Source of the DNA: Desulfoarculaceae bacterium
Lineage (GTDB): Bacteria; Desulfobacterota; Desulfobulbia; Desulfobulbales; Desulfocapsaceae
Assembly: GCA_019429465.1 (NCBI GenBank)
Contig: JAHYIV010000006.1
Span: 53,091 to 117,090 of the forward strand
DNA length: 64,000 nt
Reading direction: 5' to 3'
The translations under genes and the position numbers were made by a program. Shown here one piece after another: positions 44,220-52,775 of the stretch (its first letter is position 1; the number at the start of each line of letters is the position of its first letter). The notes beneath the pieces are model-generated. The model was not told the DNA's origin and made no database searches. It saw nothing but the letters and a program-made list of their open reading frames with translations.

Positions 44220-45515
44220 TCACTTGCTGGCGGTCAACTCTGCCTCTGTCTTTTGTCCAGCCGCCAGGATGTGCAGAATCTTGTCGCGGTTGTTCTGAGC
44301 TTGGTTGAGGAGAATGACGAAAGGCGCATCCTGCTGATGCGGGAGGTAGCCGGCATAACAATAGACACCGGTAAGCGTTCCTGATTTGAGCGGGAGGCCC
44401 TGTTTTACCGGCAGCAGTTCCCGATATGGGGCAAATTCCCGCAAGATGGTAATCATCGCCCTGGGGGTTATTCGGTTTCTGCGTGAGAGACCGGAGCCTT
44501 CCACCATCATCAGTTCCGATTCTGACAGGCCCAGATGTTCTCTGTAGTAAGATTGCAGTGCCGCCCGGGCCTTGTTCCAGGTGGCGGGGGCGCCGTAGCG
44601 GGCAGTTCCGCAGGCCAGAAAGAGCTGGTTGGCGATAAAGTTATTGGAGTATTTCAGGCACTGCTGGAGCATGTCCCGCAAGGTTTTTTCAGACCAGTAG
44701 GTGAGAACGGGTGTTGTCTCGATTGGCGTCTGTCCCGCCATGATTATCCCCCGAACCTCAACCTGCTGCCTTTGCAACAGCGACATAAAGAGCTCGCCGC
44801 TATAGCGCAGGGTATTTGAGATCTGCCCGGTCGGCTTAAAGGCATTGACATTGACTCGATGGTGACCTGGAGGGAGGGCGGCCCCGATTGCCTGCATCAT
44901 CGGCAGCCAGGGGAGTTTAGGGTCGTCAGGGGAAACTGTGCGGTCAGGGGCAACCCGGATGGCAATGGAGTTGAAGTTGACGGCCAGGCCGCCGTTCCAG
45001 GCGTCATAAGGATTGGTCGTGTTTTCGGAACCGTCAGCCGGGGAATCGAGCTGGAAAACGCTCTCATCCATAATCAGGTTGTTGATCTGTTGTATCCCTG
45101 CTTCCTGCAGCTTCTGGACAATGGTAATGACATTTTCCGTGAGTAGAAAAGGATCCCCGCCGCCCTGGATGTAGAGATTGTTGTGCAGGTCACGAGATAT
45201 GCGGGTGGCAAAGCGATGAGCCGGTCCCAGAATGTCGAGGGCGGCAAGACCGGTGAGGATCTTCAGGGTTGAGGCCGGAACAAAGGGGATGGCGCTGTTT
45301 TCAGCGATGGAAACAGCGCCGTTTGGAGCCAGGGCATAGCCGCCCTGCTGAATCAGCCGCGAGACTGCTGCTGCCGGTCGCCCCTCTGTCATCCATGGGG
45401 CTTGCAAAACTGGCGGGCCGGCCTGGAGCAGACCGGGCCAGCCAGGGTTGAAGCAGCACAGGAGTCCGGTCAGCAGCAGTCCTGCCTTCCTGTGCTGCTT
45501 GGCCTTCTTGCTCAT
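44220..45515 (-). CDS. dacB: D-alanyl-D-alanine carboxypeptidase/endopeptidase (PBP4 type)
   Basis: 431 residues, S13 peptidase. Signal peptide (GLLLTGLLCCFNPGWPGLLQAG), then SxxK in PASTLKILTG, SxN in YSNNFIANQLF and KSGT in LKSGTLTGV. YIQGGGDPFL and NPYDAWNGGLAVNFN are family motifs. It cleaves peptidoglycan cross-links or stems in the periplasm. Its start codon overlaps the stop of the upstream trpB2 gene by one base, an odd functional pairing. Confidence 0.9.
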   Translation of the reverse strand: MSKKAKQHRKAGLLLTGLLCCFNPGWPGLLQAGPPVLQAPWMTEGRPAAAVSRLIQQGGYALAPNGAVSIAENSAIPFVPASTLKILTGLAALDILGPAHRFATRISRDLHNNLYIQGGGDPFLLTENVITIVQKLQEAGIQQINNLIMDESVFQLDSPADGSENTTNPYDAWNGGLAVNFNSIAIRVAPDRTVSPDDPKLPWLPMMQAIGAALPPGHHRVNVNAFKPTGQISNTLRYSGELFMSLLQRQQVEVRGIIMAGQTPIETTPVLTYWSEKTLRDMLQQCLKYSNNFIANQLFLACGTARYGAPATWNKARAALQSYYREHLGLSESELMMVEGSGLSRRNRITPRAMITILREFAPYRELLPVKQGLPLKSGTLTGVYCYAGYLPHQQDAPFVILLNQAQNNRDKILHILAAGQKTEAELTASK

Positions 45516-46858
45516 CAGATCTGCGGCAGCCGGGCCAGAGATTTGGCAATCTCCTCTTCCGGGTAATCGTAGTTGAACAGATCGCCGGAGAAGTATCTGT
45601 CATAGGAGGCCATATCGATCAGTCCATGGCCGGAGAAGTTGAAGAGGATGGTCTTGGGCTCATCCTTGTCACGCATCGCCTCGATGATGGCGCCACGAAT
45701 GGCGTGACAGGTCTCGGGCGCCGGGATGATGCCTTCGGTCCTGGCAAAAAGGACGCCGGCCTCAAAGCATTCAAGCTGGTGCACTTTCATCGGCTCGATA
45801 ATCTTTTCCCTGACCATGGCCGAGACGATGGGGGCCATGCCATGGTAGCGCAGGCCGCCGGCATGGATTCCCGGTGGGATAAAGTCATGACCGAGTGTGT
45901 ACATGTAGAGCAGCGGCGTGGTCTGGGCTACATCACCAAAGTCATAGGCCAGCTTGCCCATGGTCAGCGACGGGCAGGAGGCGGGTTCCACGCCCACGAA
46001 CTTGATCTTTTTGCCATCCAGATAATCAGGGAGATAGGGGGTGGCCAGACCGGCAAAGTTGGAGCCGCCGCCGCAGCAGCCGACGATGACATCGGGATAG
46101 TCCCCGGCGATCTCCATCTGCTTTTTGGCCTCGAGGCCGATGATGGACTGATGAAGCACCACATGGTTGAGCACGGAACCAAGGGCGTAGTTGGTGTCTT
46201 CCCGGGAGAACGCATCCTCGATGGCCTCGGAGATGGCAATGCCAAGCGAACCGGCGGTGTCCGGGAATTCGGCCCTGATCTGGCGGCCGATCTTTGTGTC
46301 TTTGCTGGGGCTGGAGACGATTTCGGCGCCAAAGGTCTGCATCATCGACTTCCGGTACGGCTTCTGGTCAAAGGAGACTCGTACCATATAGACCTTGCAC
46401 TCCAGACCGAATTTGCCGGCGGCAAAGGCCATGGCGCTTCCCCACTGTCCTGCTCCGGTCTCGGTGGCGATGCGTTTGACCCCTTCTCTGGCATTGTAGT
46501 AGGCCTGGGCCACGGCACTGTTGGGTTTATGGGAGCCGACAGGCGAGACCCCTTCATTTTTGAAATAGATCTTGGCCTTGGTGCCGATGGCCTTTTCCAG
46601 ATTGTAGGCCCGAACCAGCGGCGCGGGGCGCCAGATCTTCAGGACATCCATGACTTCTTCAGGAATGTCAATGAAGCGCTCGGTGGACATCTCCTGTTCA
46701 AGCAGACCCATGGGGAAGATAGCACTGAGCTTTTCCGGGCTCATGGGCTCTTTGGTGGCAGGATCCAGCGGTGGCAGCAGCCCGCCTGGGAGATCAGGGA
46801 CCACGTTGTACCATTGGGTGGGCATCTCATCATCACGAAGGACTATCTTCTTAATCAC
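45515..46858 (-). CDS. trpB2: Tryptophan synthase beta-like protein TrpB2 (TIGR01415)
   Basis: 447-residue PLP enzyme. [20 protein letters not shown] contains the PLP lysine, [18 protein letters not shown] and [13 protein letters not shown] bind substrate and phosphate, and [18 protein letters not shown] closes the protein, as in the TrpB2 branch. Without trpA nearby it may salvage free indole. GTG 46858 is chosen because AGGAG lies seven bases upstream and TrpB2 proteins begin KKIVLRDDE. The open frame upstream (132 codons) is leader sequence. Confidence 0.92.
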   Translation of the reverse strand: MIKKIVLRDDEMPTQWYNVVPDLPGGLLPPLDPATKEPMSPEKLSAIFPMGLLEQEMSTERFIDIPEEVMDVLKIWRPAPLVRAYNLEKAIGTKAKIYFKNEGVSPVGSHKPNSAVAQAYYNAREGVKRIATETGAGQWGSAMAFAAGKFGLECKVYMVRVSFDQKPYRKSMMQTFGAEIVSSPSKDTKIGRQIRAEFPDTAGSLGIAISEAIEDAFSREDTNYALGSVLNHVVLHQSIIGLEAKKQMEIAGDYPDVIVGCCGGGSNFAGLATPYLPDYLDGKKIKFVGVEPASCPSLTMGKLAYDFGDVAQTTPLLYMYTLGHDFIPPGIHAGGLRYHGMAPIVSAMVREKIIEPMKVHQLECFEAGVLFARTEGIIPAPETCHAIRGAIIEAMRDKDEPKTILFNFSGHGLIDMASYDRYFSGDLFNYDYPEEEIAKSLARLPQI

Positions 46859-47119
46859 GGTATTCTCCTTTGGGGGGTCGTTTAATATGGTCTTTGTTGG
46901 AGGCCTGAATAACAGGGAACACATGAAAGCGTTTCCTGCAGGGCGGCTGTTGTAAAGAACAAGATCGTCTGAACAGCCAAGACCGCAGGCGTTTTGCATT
47001 CTTTCCCCGCGCACGACATGGAACATCTCTGCGCTTTGAATCAGGAGCCCTGAAGGAAAGCCGGGCAGGGACAGGTTGTTTCCCCAGGGCTCCTCAGTGA
47101 TACCCCAGGGGTGAAAACA

Positions 47120-47165
47120 GCAAGAGGCAGATTCATGTGGATGAAAAAAGAAATCTGCCTCTTGC
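47120..47165 (-). terminator. Hairpin downstream of tatA
   Basis: Perfect 14-bp arms GCAAGAGGCAGATT and AATCTGCCTCTTGC with an 18-base loop; on the minus strand it is followed by TGTTTT. It lies 55 bp past the tatA stop and could end that transcript, or fold in the trpB2 leader. Confidence 0.5.
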
Positions 47166-47219
47166 TCAGATGGGGGCCGTTGGAGTGTAAAAGTATTTTT
47201 TTTGGTGATAAACCCAGCG

Positions 47220-47465
47220 CTAATTAAGGATCTTTCCCAGATCCTTAATGTCATCTACTTGCTGTTTTACCGAAGCGACTTCTTTGATCCCGGGAATTCC
47301 GTCAACCAGGTCCTTGCCGCCTTTATCCACTTCACTTAAACCATTTTTGAAAGAGGAGATGGCCTTCCCGAGACCAGAACCAATTTCAGGTAGTTTCTTG
47401 CCGCCAAAAACGAGAAAGGCGATGCCGAGAATGACGATCAGCTCAGGGGTTCCAAGTCCAAACAT
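47220..47465 (-). CDS. tatA: Twin-arginine translocase subunit TatA/E, copy 1
   Basis: 81 residues. [20 protein letters not shown] is the membrane helix with the essential Glu replaced by the FGLGTPEL signature, then [23 protein letters not shown] is the amphipathic helix. The charged tail is longer than in copy 2. Forms the pore of Tat export. Paralogue adjacent at 47534. Confidence 0.93.
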   Translation of the reverse strand: MFGLGTPELIVILGIAFLVFGGKKLPEIGSGLGKAISSFKNGLSEVDKGGKDLVDGIPGIKEVASVKQQVDDIKDLGKILN

Positions 47466-47533
47466 AGTATGCTCCCAGAGAAAAGTTGAATTATGTGAAT
47501 GAAAAGAAGAGGAGTGGGTCGTTTTTTCATGGA

Positions 47534-47722
47534 TCAGGTGGCAGAATCGCCTTTGCTGTCATCGTCAATTTTTTTCTTCTCTTCTTCTTTTCTGGTGGCT
47601 TCCTTAAAATTTTTGATTCCTTTACCTATCCCGGAACCAATTTCAGGAAGTTTGCCCGCTCCAAAGATAATGACAATAATTACCAGAATAACAATAAGCT
47701 CTGGCATTCCTAGTCCAAACAT
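47534..47722 (-). CDS. tatA: Twin-arginine translocase subunit TatA/E, copy 2
   Basis: 62 residues. [20 protein letters not shown] and [22 protein letters not shown] are TatA signatures; the tail is short and very acidic/basic. ATG 47722 is chosen because GAGGTG lies upstream and family members begin there. Two diverged TatA genes side by side suggest specialised or heteromeric translocases. tatC is not in the window. Confidence 0.9.
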   Translation of the reverse strand: MFGLGMPELIVILVIIVIIFGAGKLPEIGSGIGKGIKNFKEATRKEEEKKKIDDDSKGDSAT

Positions 47723-47816
47723 AATGACACCTCGCATGGTGAGGAAGGGCGGTTGTATCGGAGAGATCCGATAAAAAAACAATAAGGTTATAATTTAGAG
47801 CAGTTCGGCTAGAAAG

Positions 47817-49148
47817 TCAACGACTTCTCGTGGATTTGATGTGCCGGCCGATTTCCCGCATCCTGGCCAGAATCGCCTCTTCATCAAGGGTCAGGAGCCG
47901 ACGGTCAAGCATGATCACCCTGCCGTTGATGATTGAATGGATCACATCTGCTCCTCGTGCCGCATAGACCAGATGAGAGGGAATGTTGTAGAGAGGGGTG
48001 AGATGGGGCTGATTGAGGTCAAGCACAATGATGTCCGCCTTTTTACCGACAGCAAGGGTTCCAAGCGCACCCGCTGTCTGCAGGCACGCAGCCCCCCCGA
48101 GGGTGGCGGCATGGAGGGTTGCCTCGGCATTCATGGCGGTGGAATCCATAGTGATGACCTTATGGAGCTTGGCCGTTGTATTCATCTCGCCGAACATATC
48201 CGCATCGTTATTACTGGCGCTGCCGTCGGTACCCAGGCCCAGGGTGATGCCGGCCTTGAGCATCCTCACTGCCGGGGCGGCGCCCGAGGCCAGCTTCATG
48301 TTTGATTCAGGACAGTGGGCGACCTTGACCCCATGTCCCGCCAGGGTCTCGATATCCTGGTCATCGACCATGACGCAGTGGACAGCCAGGGTCTGCTGGT
48401 CGAGAAGTCCCATCCGGTTCAGATGTTCCACAGGCGTACAGCCGTAACGCTCCCGGCAGACGGCGAGCTCCATCGCATTTTCGGAGAGGTGAATCACATA
48501 GGGGCAGTCGTGGTCGTGGGCCATTGTTCCAAGCCGTTGCAGGAGAGCAGGAGAGCAGGTGTAGACGGCGTGGGGGTCGGCGGTAATCTTGATCAGGGGG
48601 TGGTCCCGATAGTGGGCAAACATCTCGCCCACATAGGAAAATCCGTTCTCCAACGCGCCGTAATTGGGCGAGGGAAAGTCGTAGAGCACCTCGCCTATCC
48701 AGGCCCGCATCCCGGATTCTTCGGTGGCCCTGGCCACTTCTCCGGCAAAAAGGTACATGTCGCAGAAGCTGGTGGTGCCCGACTTGATCATCTCGGCCAG
48801 TGAGAGCAGGGTCGAGTGGTAGACAATCTCAGGCGTCAGTCCGGCCTCTGCTGGAAAGATATGGTCCTCAAGCCAGGTCATGAGCGGCAGATCATCGGCC
48901 AGCCCGCGGAAACAGGACATGGGCGCGTGGGTGTGGGTGTTCACCAGGCCTGGCATGATGAGTCCATGTTCCTCATGGATGCGCTCAGCCTCCGGGTAGC
49001 GGTCTGCAAGATCGGCTGCCTGTCCGACGGCGATGATGCGATCTCCAGCGACGGCCACGCCGCCATTTTTAATACAGTCCTGCCGTCTGGAAGTAGGTTG
49101 GAGCCAAAGACCGGTGATGAGCAGGTCAGCCCGTTCTGTCTTCAACAT
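47817..49148 (-). CDS. mtaD: 5'-methylthioadenosine / S-adenosylhomocysteine deaminase
   Basis: 443-residue amidohydrolase. Metal ligands appear as NTHTHAP, IHLSE, VAHCPESNMKL and GTDGSASNN. Deaminates MTA, SAH or adenosine to the inosine form. The start overlaps the upstream purine nucleoside phosphorylase gene by 23 bp, so the product could be cleaved by that enzyme: a purine/methionine salvage pair. ATG 49148 is preferred over an earlier Met within the other gene. Confidence 0.9.
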   Translation of the reverse strand: MLKTERADLLITGLWLQPTSRRQDCIKNGGVAVAGDRIIAVGQAADLADRYPEAERIHEEHGLIMPGLVNTHTHAPMSCFRGLADDLPLMTWLEDHIFPAEAGLTPEIVYHSTLLSLAEMIKSGTTSFCDMYLFAGEVARATEESGMRAWIGEVLYDFPSPNYGALENGFSYVGEMFAHYRDHPLIKITADPHAVYTCSPALLQRLGTMAHDHDCPYVIHLSENAMELAVCRERYGCTPVEHLNRMGLLDQQTLAVHCVMVDDQDIETLAGHGVKVAHCPESNMKLASGAAPAVRMLKAGITLGLGTDGSASNNDADMFGEMNTTAKLHKVITMDSTAMNAEATLHAATLGGAACLQTAGALGTLAVGKKADIIVLDLNQPHLTPLYNIPSHLVYAARGADVIHSIINGRVIMLDRRLLTLDEEAILARMREIGRHIKSTRSR

Positions 49149-49980
49149 AGATGCTCCTGATGATCTCGAGAATAAGGCGTTCCAGTTGCGGTTCCACGGC
49201 GTTGGCGGCGGCAATGATATCTTCCAGGATGATTGGCTGCATCCGGTCGGGGTCATTGACATTAGAGATCACTGACAACCCCAGGACATCCATGCCGGCG
49301 TGCCGGGCGACAATGATCTCCGGGATTGAAGACATGCCGACGGCGTCTGCGCCGCAGATACGCAGCCAGCGGGTCTCGGCCGGGGTTTCCAGGCTGGGGC
49401 CGGGGATACAGGCATAGACACCTGTCACTACCCGGTCAAGGCCGCAGGTGGTGGCGCTCTCCAGGGCGATATTGATCAGACAGGAATCATAGGGCAACGA
49501 AAAGTCGGGAAAACGCGGCCCCCAGGCCTCGACATTGGGCCCGCGCAAGGGGCTGTCGCCCAGCAGGTTGAGGTGATCCTTGATGATCATGATAGAGCCG
49601 GCAACAAAGGAAGGATTGAGGCCGCCCGCCGCATTGGTCAGAATCAGGGTCCGGGCGCCGAGCAGGGCCAGGACGCGTATGGGCAAGGCGACCTCTTTGC
49701 TGGAGTAGCCTTCATAGCAGTGAAAGCGCCCCTGGAGGATGGTAACCGGAGTCCCGTCCAGACGACCGACAATCAGATTGCCCTGATGGCTGCTCACCGT
49801 GGAGTGGGGAAAATTCGGGATCTCGCTGTAGGGAAGGATGAGTTCTGTCTGTATCTGCCTGCCAAGCCCTCCGAGACCGGTCCCCAGCTGGATTACCAGC
49901 GGAGGGATGAATGGCAGTCTCTCCCGCAGGAAGGAAACACATTCTTCTACCTGGTTGATGTAGTTGCTTTTTTGGGTCAT
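49126..49980 (-). CDS. punA: Purine nucleoside phosphorylase
   Basis: 284 residues, trimeric PNP family. LVIQLGTGLGGLG (phosphate loop), PHSTVSSHQGNLIVG, QGRFHCYEGYSSKEVALPIRVL, LTNAAGGLNPSF, PSLETPAETRWLR, GADAVGMSSIPEIIVARHAGMDVLGLSVISN (purine site) are present. Splits inosine/guanosine with phosphate. It could also act on methylthioinosine made by MtaD. First gene of the pair; hpt at 23572 would use the freed bases. Confidence 0.9.
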   Translation of the reverse strand: MTQKSNYINQVEECVSFLRERLPFIPPLVIQLGTGLGGLGRQIQTELILPYSEIPNFPHSTVSSHQGNLIVGRLDGTPVTILQGRFHCYEGYSSKEVALPIRVLALLGARTLILTNAAGGLNPSFVAGSIMIIKDHLNLLGDSPLRGPNVEAWGPRFPDFSLPYDSCLINIALESATTCGLDRVVTGVYACIPGPSLETPAETRWLRICGADAVGMSSIPEIIVARHAGMDVLGLSVISNVNDPDRMQPIILEDIIAAANAVEPQLERLILEIIRSIYVEDRTG

Positions 49981-50243
49981 TTACTGGGCAGGTCCTTGTG
50001 GCTTGCGGCACGAAACAGCGCCAGCGGGTTATTGGTATCAAATGATATGGCTGCGATAGGCAGCCTGTCCGATAGAAAAATTTGGGTTGAGAGTCCAAGG
50101 GGGGCTGCTCTGAAGAGTTATCCACCTGGACTCTCAGCGGCTTAGGAGTCGTTACGAAATAACATGGCCATATATGTCAAGTTTGGTACGGCTCATTATG
50201 CCGCTCCGGTTAGCTTAATGGTCATGTTGTTTTTGCAGCGGCT
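49981..50243. other. Intergenic region with 13-bp inverted repeat
   Basis: Between punA and hemB. TTGAGAGTCCAAGG (around 50090) and CCTGGACTCTCAG (around 50126) form an imperfect hairpin; after it comes family B copy 5. No small gene was found. Confidence 0.45.
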
Positions 50244-50245
50244 TA
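50144..50245. repeat. Dispersed repeat family B, copy 5
   Basis: GAGTCGTTACGAAATAACATGG at left, TGTTTTTGCAGCGGCTTA at right. The final TTA is the complement of the hemB stop codon TAA, so the element ends exactly at that gene's end. Confidence 0.8.
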
Positions 50246-51223
50246 TCTATTGTTGCGCAGCAGCCGGGCCATATCTTTGGCAAAATAGGTCAGGATGATG
50301 TCGGCACCGGCCCGTTTAATGGAGAGCAGGGCCTCAGCCATGACCTTGTCACCGTCTATCCAGCCTTTTTCGGCAGCGGCCTTGATCATCGCATATTCAC
50401 CGCTTACCTGGTAGGCGGCAATGGGCAGGTCAAATTCATCTCTGAGCCTGGCGATGATATCAAGATAGGAAAGCGCCGGTTTGACCATGAGGATATCCGC
50501 CCCTTCATCCACATCAAGGGTCGCCTCGCGCATGGCCTCGCGCGAGTTGGCAGGATCCATCTGATAGCTGCGGCGATCCCCGAATTGCGGGGCACAGTCG
50601 GCGGCATCCCGAAAGGGGCCGTAAAAGGCGGAGGCGTATTTGACGGCATAGGACATGATGGGAAGCATCTCGAAATTGTTTTCGTCGAGTGCGGCACGTA
50701 TTTCAGCCACCCGGCCGTCCATCATATCAGAGGGGGCGACCATGTCAGCACCTGCCTGGGCATGGGAGAGGGCGGTCTTGGCCAGGATCTCAAGGGTGGT
50801 GTCATTGTCAACCGTCTCGCCGATCAGGCAGCCGCAGTGGCCATGGTCGGTGTATTCACAGAGACAGACATCGGTGGTCACCATCATCTCCGGGGTCTTG
50901 TTTTTCAGCTCCTTGATGGCCCGCTGGATAATACCGTCCTTGGCATGGGCGCTGGAGCCGACAGCGTCCTTTTTCTCGGGGATGCCAAAGAGCATCACGG
51001 ACTGCACACCGAGCTGCAGACATTCATCCGCCTCTTTTTTGAGCTGATCGACCGAGAGGCGAAAGACGCCTGGCATGGAGGAGATCTCTTCCCGCTTATT
51101 CTTGCCGTGGGTGATGAAGAGAGGGTAGATAAGTTGCGAGGCCGAGAGAGTGGTCTCGCGGATAAGTGAACGGAAGGCCTCGTTTTTCCGTAGACGGCGT
51201 GGTCGGTATTCAGGGAAAACCAT
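50243..51223 (-). CDS. hemB: Delta-aminolevulinic acid dehydratase (porphobilinogen synthase)
   Basis: 326 residues. Condenses two ALA to porphobilinogen. [15 protein letters not shown] is the cysteine-rich zinc loop; [16 protein letters not shown] and [15 protein letters not shown] hold the two active-site lysines. Required for heme, siroheme and B12, the latter relevant to the B12-radical SAM gene here. Its stop codon is contributed by family B copy 5. Confidence 0.96.
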   Translation of the reverse strand: MVFPEYRPRRLRKNEAFRSLIRETTLSASQLIYPLFITHGKNKREEISSMPGVFRLSVDQLKKEADECLQLGVQSVMLFGIPEKKDAVGSSAHAKDGIIQRAIKELKNKTPEMMVTTDVCLCEYTDHGHCGCLIGETVDNDTTLEILAKTALSHAQAGADMVAPSDMMDGRVAEIRAALDENNFEMLPIMSYAVKYASAFYGPFRDAADCAPQFGDRRSYQMDPANSREAMREATLDVDEGADILMVKPALSYLDIIARLRDEFDLPIAAYQVSGEYAMIKAAAEKGWIDGDKVMAEALLSIKRAGADIILTYFAKDMARLLRNNR

Positions 51224-51312
51224 GATATGAACTCCTTATGTAGAAGATTTACTGTTTACAATTGAAACTGTTAATGCCCTTTTGTTTCAAAGGGAATGGA
51301 TTGAACTGTCTT

Positions 51313-52698
51313 TTACCCATCGGCGATGATGTACAGACTTTTGAGTTTTTTGTGGAGATGACTCCGCTCAAGGCCGATCTTTTCGGCCGTTTGGGAGATA
51401 TTCCCCTCGTTTTCATTGAGCTTTAACTGAAGATAATAGCGTTCAAAACTCTTTTTCGCCTCTCTGAAATCGGCAGCCAGATAGGGGAGCAGACCTGCCT
51501 GGTCAGGCGTGGCTTCGCCCATTTTGCCGGGGTCCATATCAGGGGTCAGGAAAAGATGGATCTCCTTTTCGCTGATAACCGGATTTGAACACATGATGAC
51601 CACTCGTTCAATAAAATTCCGCAGCTCCCTGACGTTGCCCGGCCAGGAATGGGTCATCAAGGCCTGGTAGGCGCCATCGGAGAACTCTTTCTGGCCCATG
51701 CCTTTGGCTGCCAGTCCTTTGATAAGATCCTGCACCAGCAGAGGAATATCCTCCAGTCGGTCGCGCAGGAGAGGAAGCTGGATGGGAACCACATTGAGGC
51801 GCCAGAACAGGTCGGCCCGGAAATTACCCTTTTCTATTTCTTCTTCCAGATTTTTGTTGGTTGCCGCCAGTACACGTACGTTGATGTTGATCGTCTTGTG
51901 ACCGCCAACCCGCTCGAATTTCTGCTCCTGCAGGATGCGCAGGATCTTGGCCTGGGTCTTGAGACTCATATCGCCGATTTCATCCAGGAAGAGGATACCG
52001 TTATTGGCTTGGTCAAACTTTCCCCGTTTGTTGATATGGGCACCGGTAAAGGAGCCTTTCTCGTGGCCGAAGAGTTCAGATTCGATCAGTTCTTCGGGAA
52101 TAGCCGCGCAGTTGACTTCAATCATCTGTTTGTCGTGTGATTGAGAAAGCTGGTGGATGGACTGGGCCACGATCTCTTTGCCTGTGCCATGGGCGCCACG
52201 GATCAGCACCCAGGCGTCAGACGGGGCTACCCGCTCAATCTGGACGCGCAACGCTTTGATTACCGGCGAGTTGCCGGTAAGGGTGGTCGGTTTTTTGTTG
52301 TGTTCCCTGAGCAGGATATTCTCCTGCTCCAGCCGGGCATAGCGTAGTCCATTGTTGATGGCCAGGATGATCTTGTCGTAGGAGAGTGGCTTTTCGATGA
52401 AGTCAAAGGCCCCTTTCCGGGTCGCCTGGACGGCTGTCTCAATGGTGCCGTGTCCGGAGATCATGATCACCGGCAGGGAAAAACGCTCCTTGATCTTTTC
52501 CAGGGCGGTCATTCCGTCCATATTCTTCCCCATCCAGATGTCCAGGAGGACAAGATCGACCAGCTCCTCTTCCAGCAGTTCTATTCCCGCCTCGGCAGTT
52601 GAGGCGCAGAGGGGGGTAAAGCCTTCGTCCTGGAGGATGCCGGAGAGCGATTCCTGGATACTGACTTCGTCGTCTATGATCAGAATTCGTTTTGACAT
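51313..52698 (-). CDS. ntrX: NtrX-type sigma-54-dependent response regulator
   Basis: 461 residues. Receiver domain ([27 protein letters not shown] with the phospho-Asp, VIMISGHG), AAA+ domain with Walker [14 protein letters not shown], the sigma-54 loop [12 protein letters not shown] (GSFTGA rather than the usual GAFTGA), DEIGDMS and WPGNVREL, then a Fis-type helix-turn-helix [28 protein letters not shown] precedes ATG 52698. Downstream of and co-oriented with its kinase. Confidence 0.93.
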   Translation of the reverse strand: MSKRILIIDDEVSIQESLSGILQDEGFTPLCASTAEAGIELLEEELVDLVLLDIWMGKNMDGMTALEKIKERFSLPVIMISGHGTIETAVQATRKGAFDFIEKPLSYDKIILAINNGLRYARLEQENILLREHNKKPTTLTGNSPVIKALRVQIERVAPSDAWVLIRGAHGTGKEIVAQSIHQLSQSHDKQMIEVNCAAIPEELIESELFGHEKGSFTGAHINKRGKFDQANNGILFLDEIGDMSLKTQAKILRILQEQKFERVGGHKTININVRVLAATNKNLEEEIEKGNFRADLFWRLNVVPIQLPLLRDRLEDIPLLVQDLIKGLAAKGMGQKEFSDGAYQALMTHSWPGNVRELRNFIERVVIMCSNPVISEKEIHLFLTPDMDPGKMGEATPDQAGLLPYLAADFREAKKSFERYYLQLKLNENEGNISQTAEKIGLERSHLHKKLKSLYIIADG

Positions 52699-52775
52699 CT
52701 CTTCCTGTTTGTTTCTCCTGGAGGCCATGGAGGTGCTGTTGCCTCAGGGGCCGTTACACTACGCCAGTGTTGCCG

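Noticed and set aside
46859..47254. 132-residue extension of TrpB2
   Set aside because: The region contains two hairpins, and a good ribosome site with a conserved start lies at GTG 46858.
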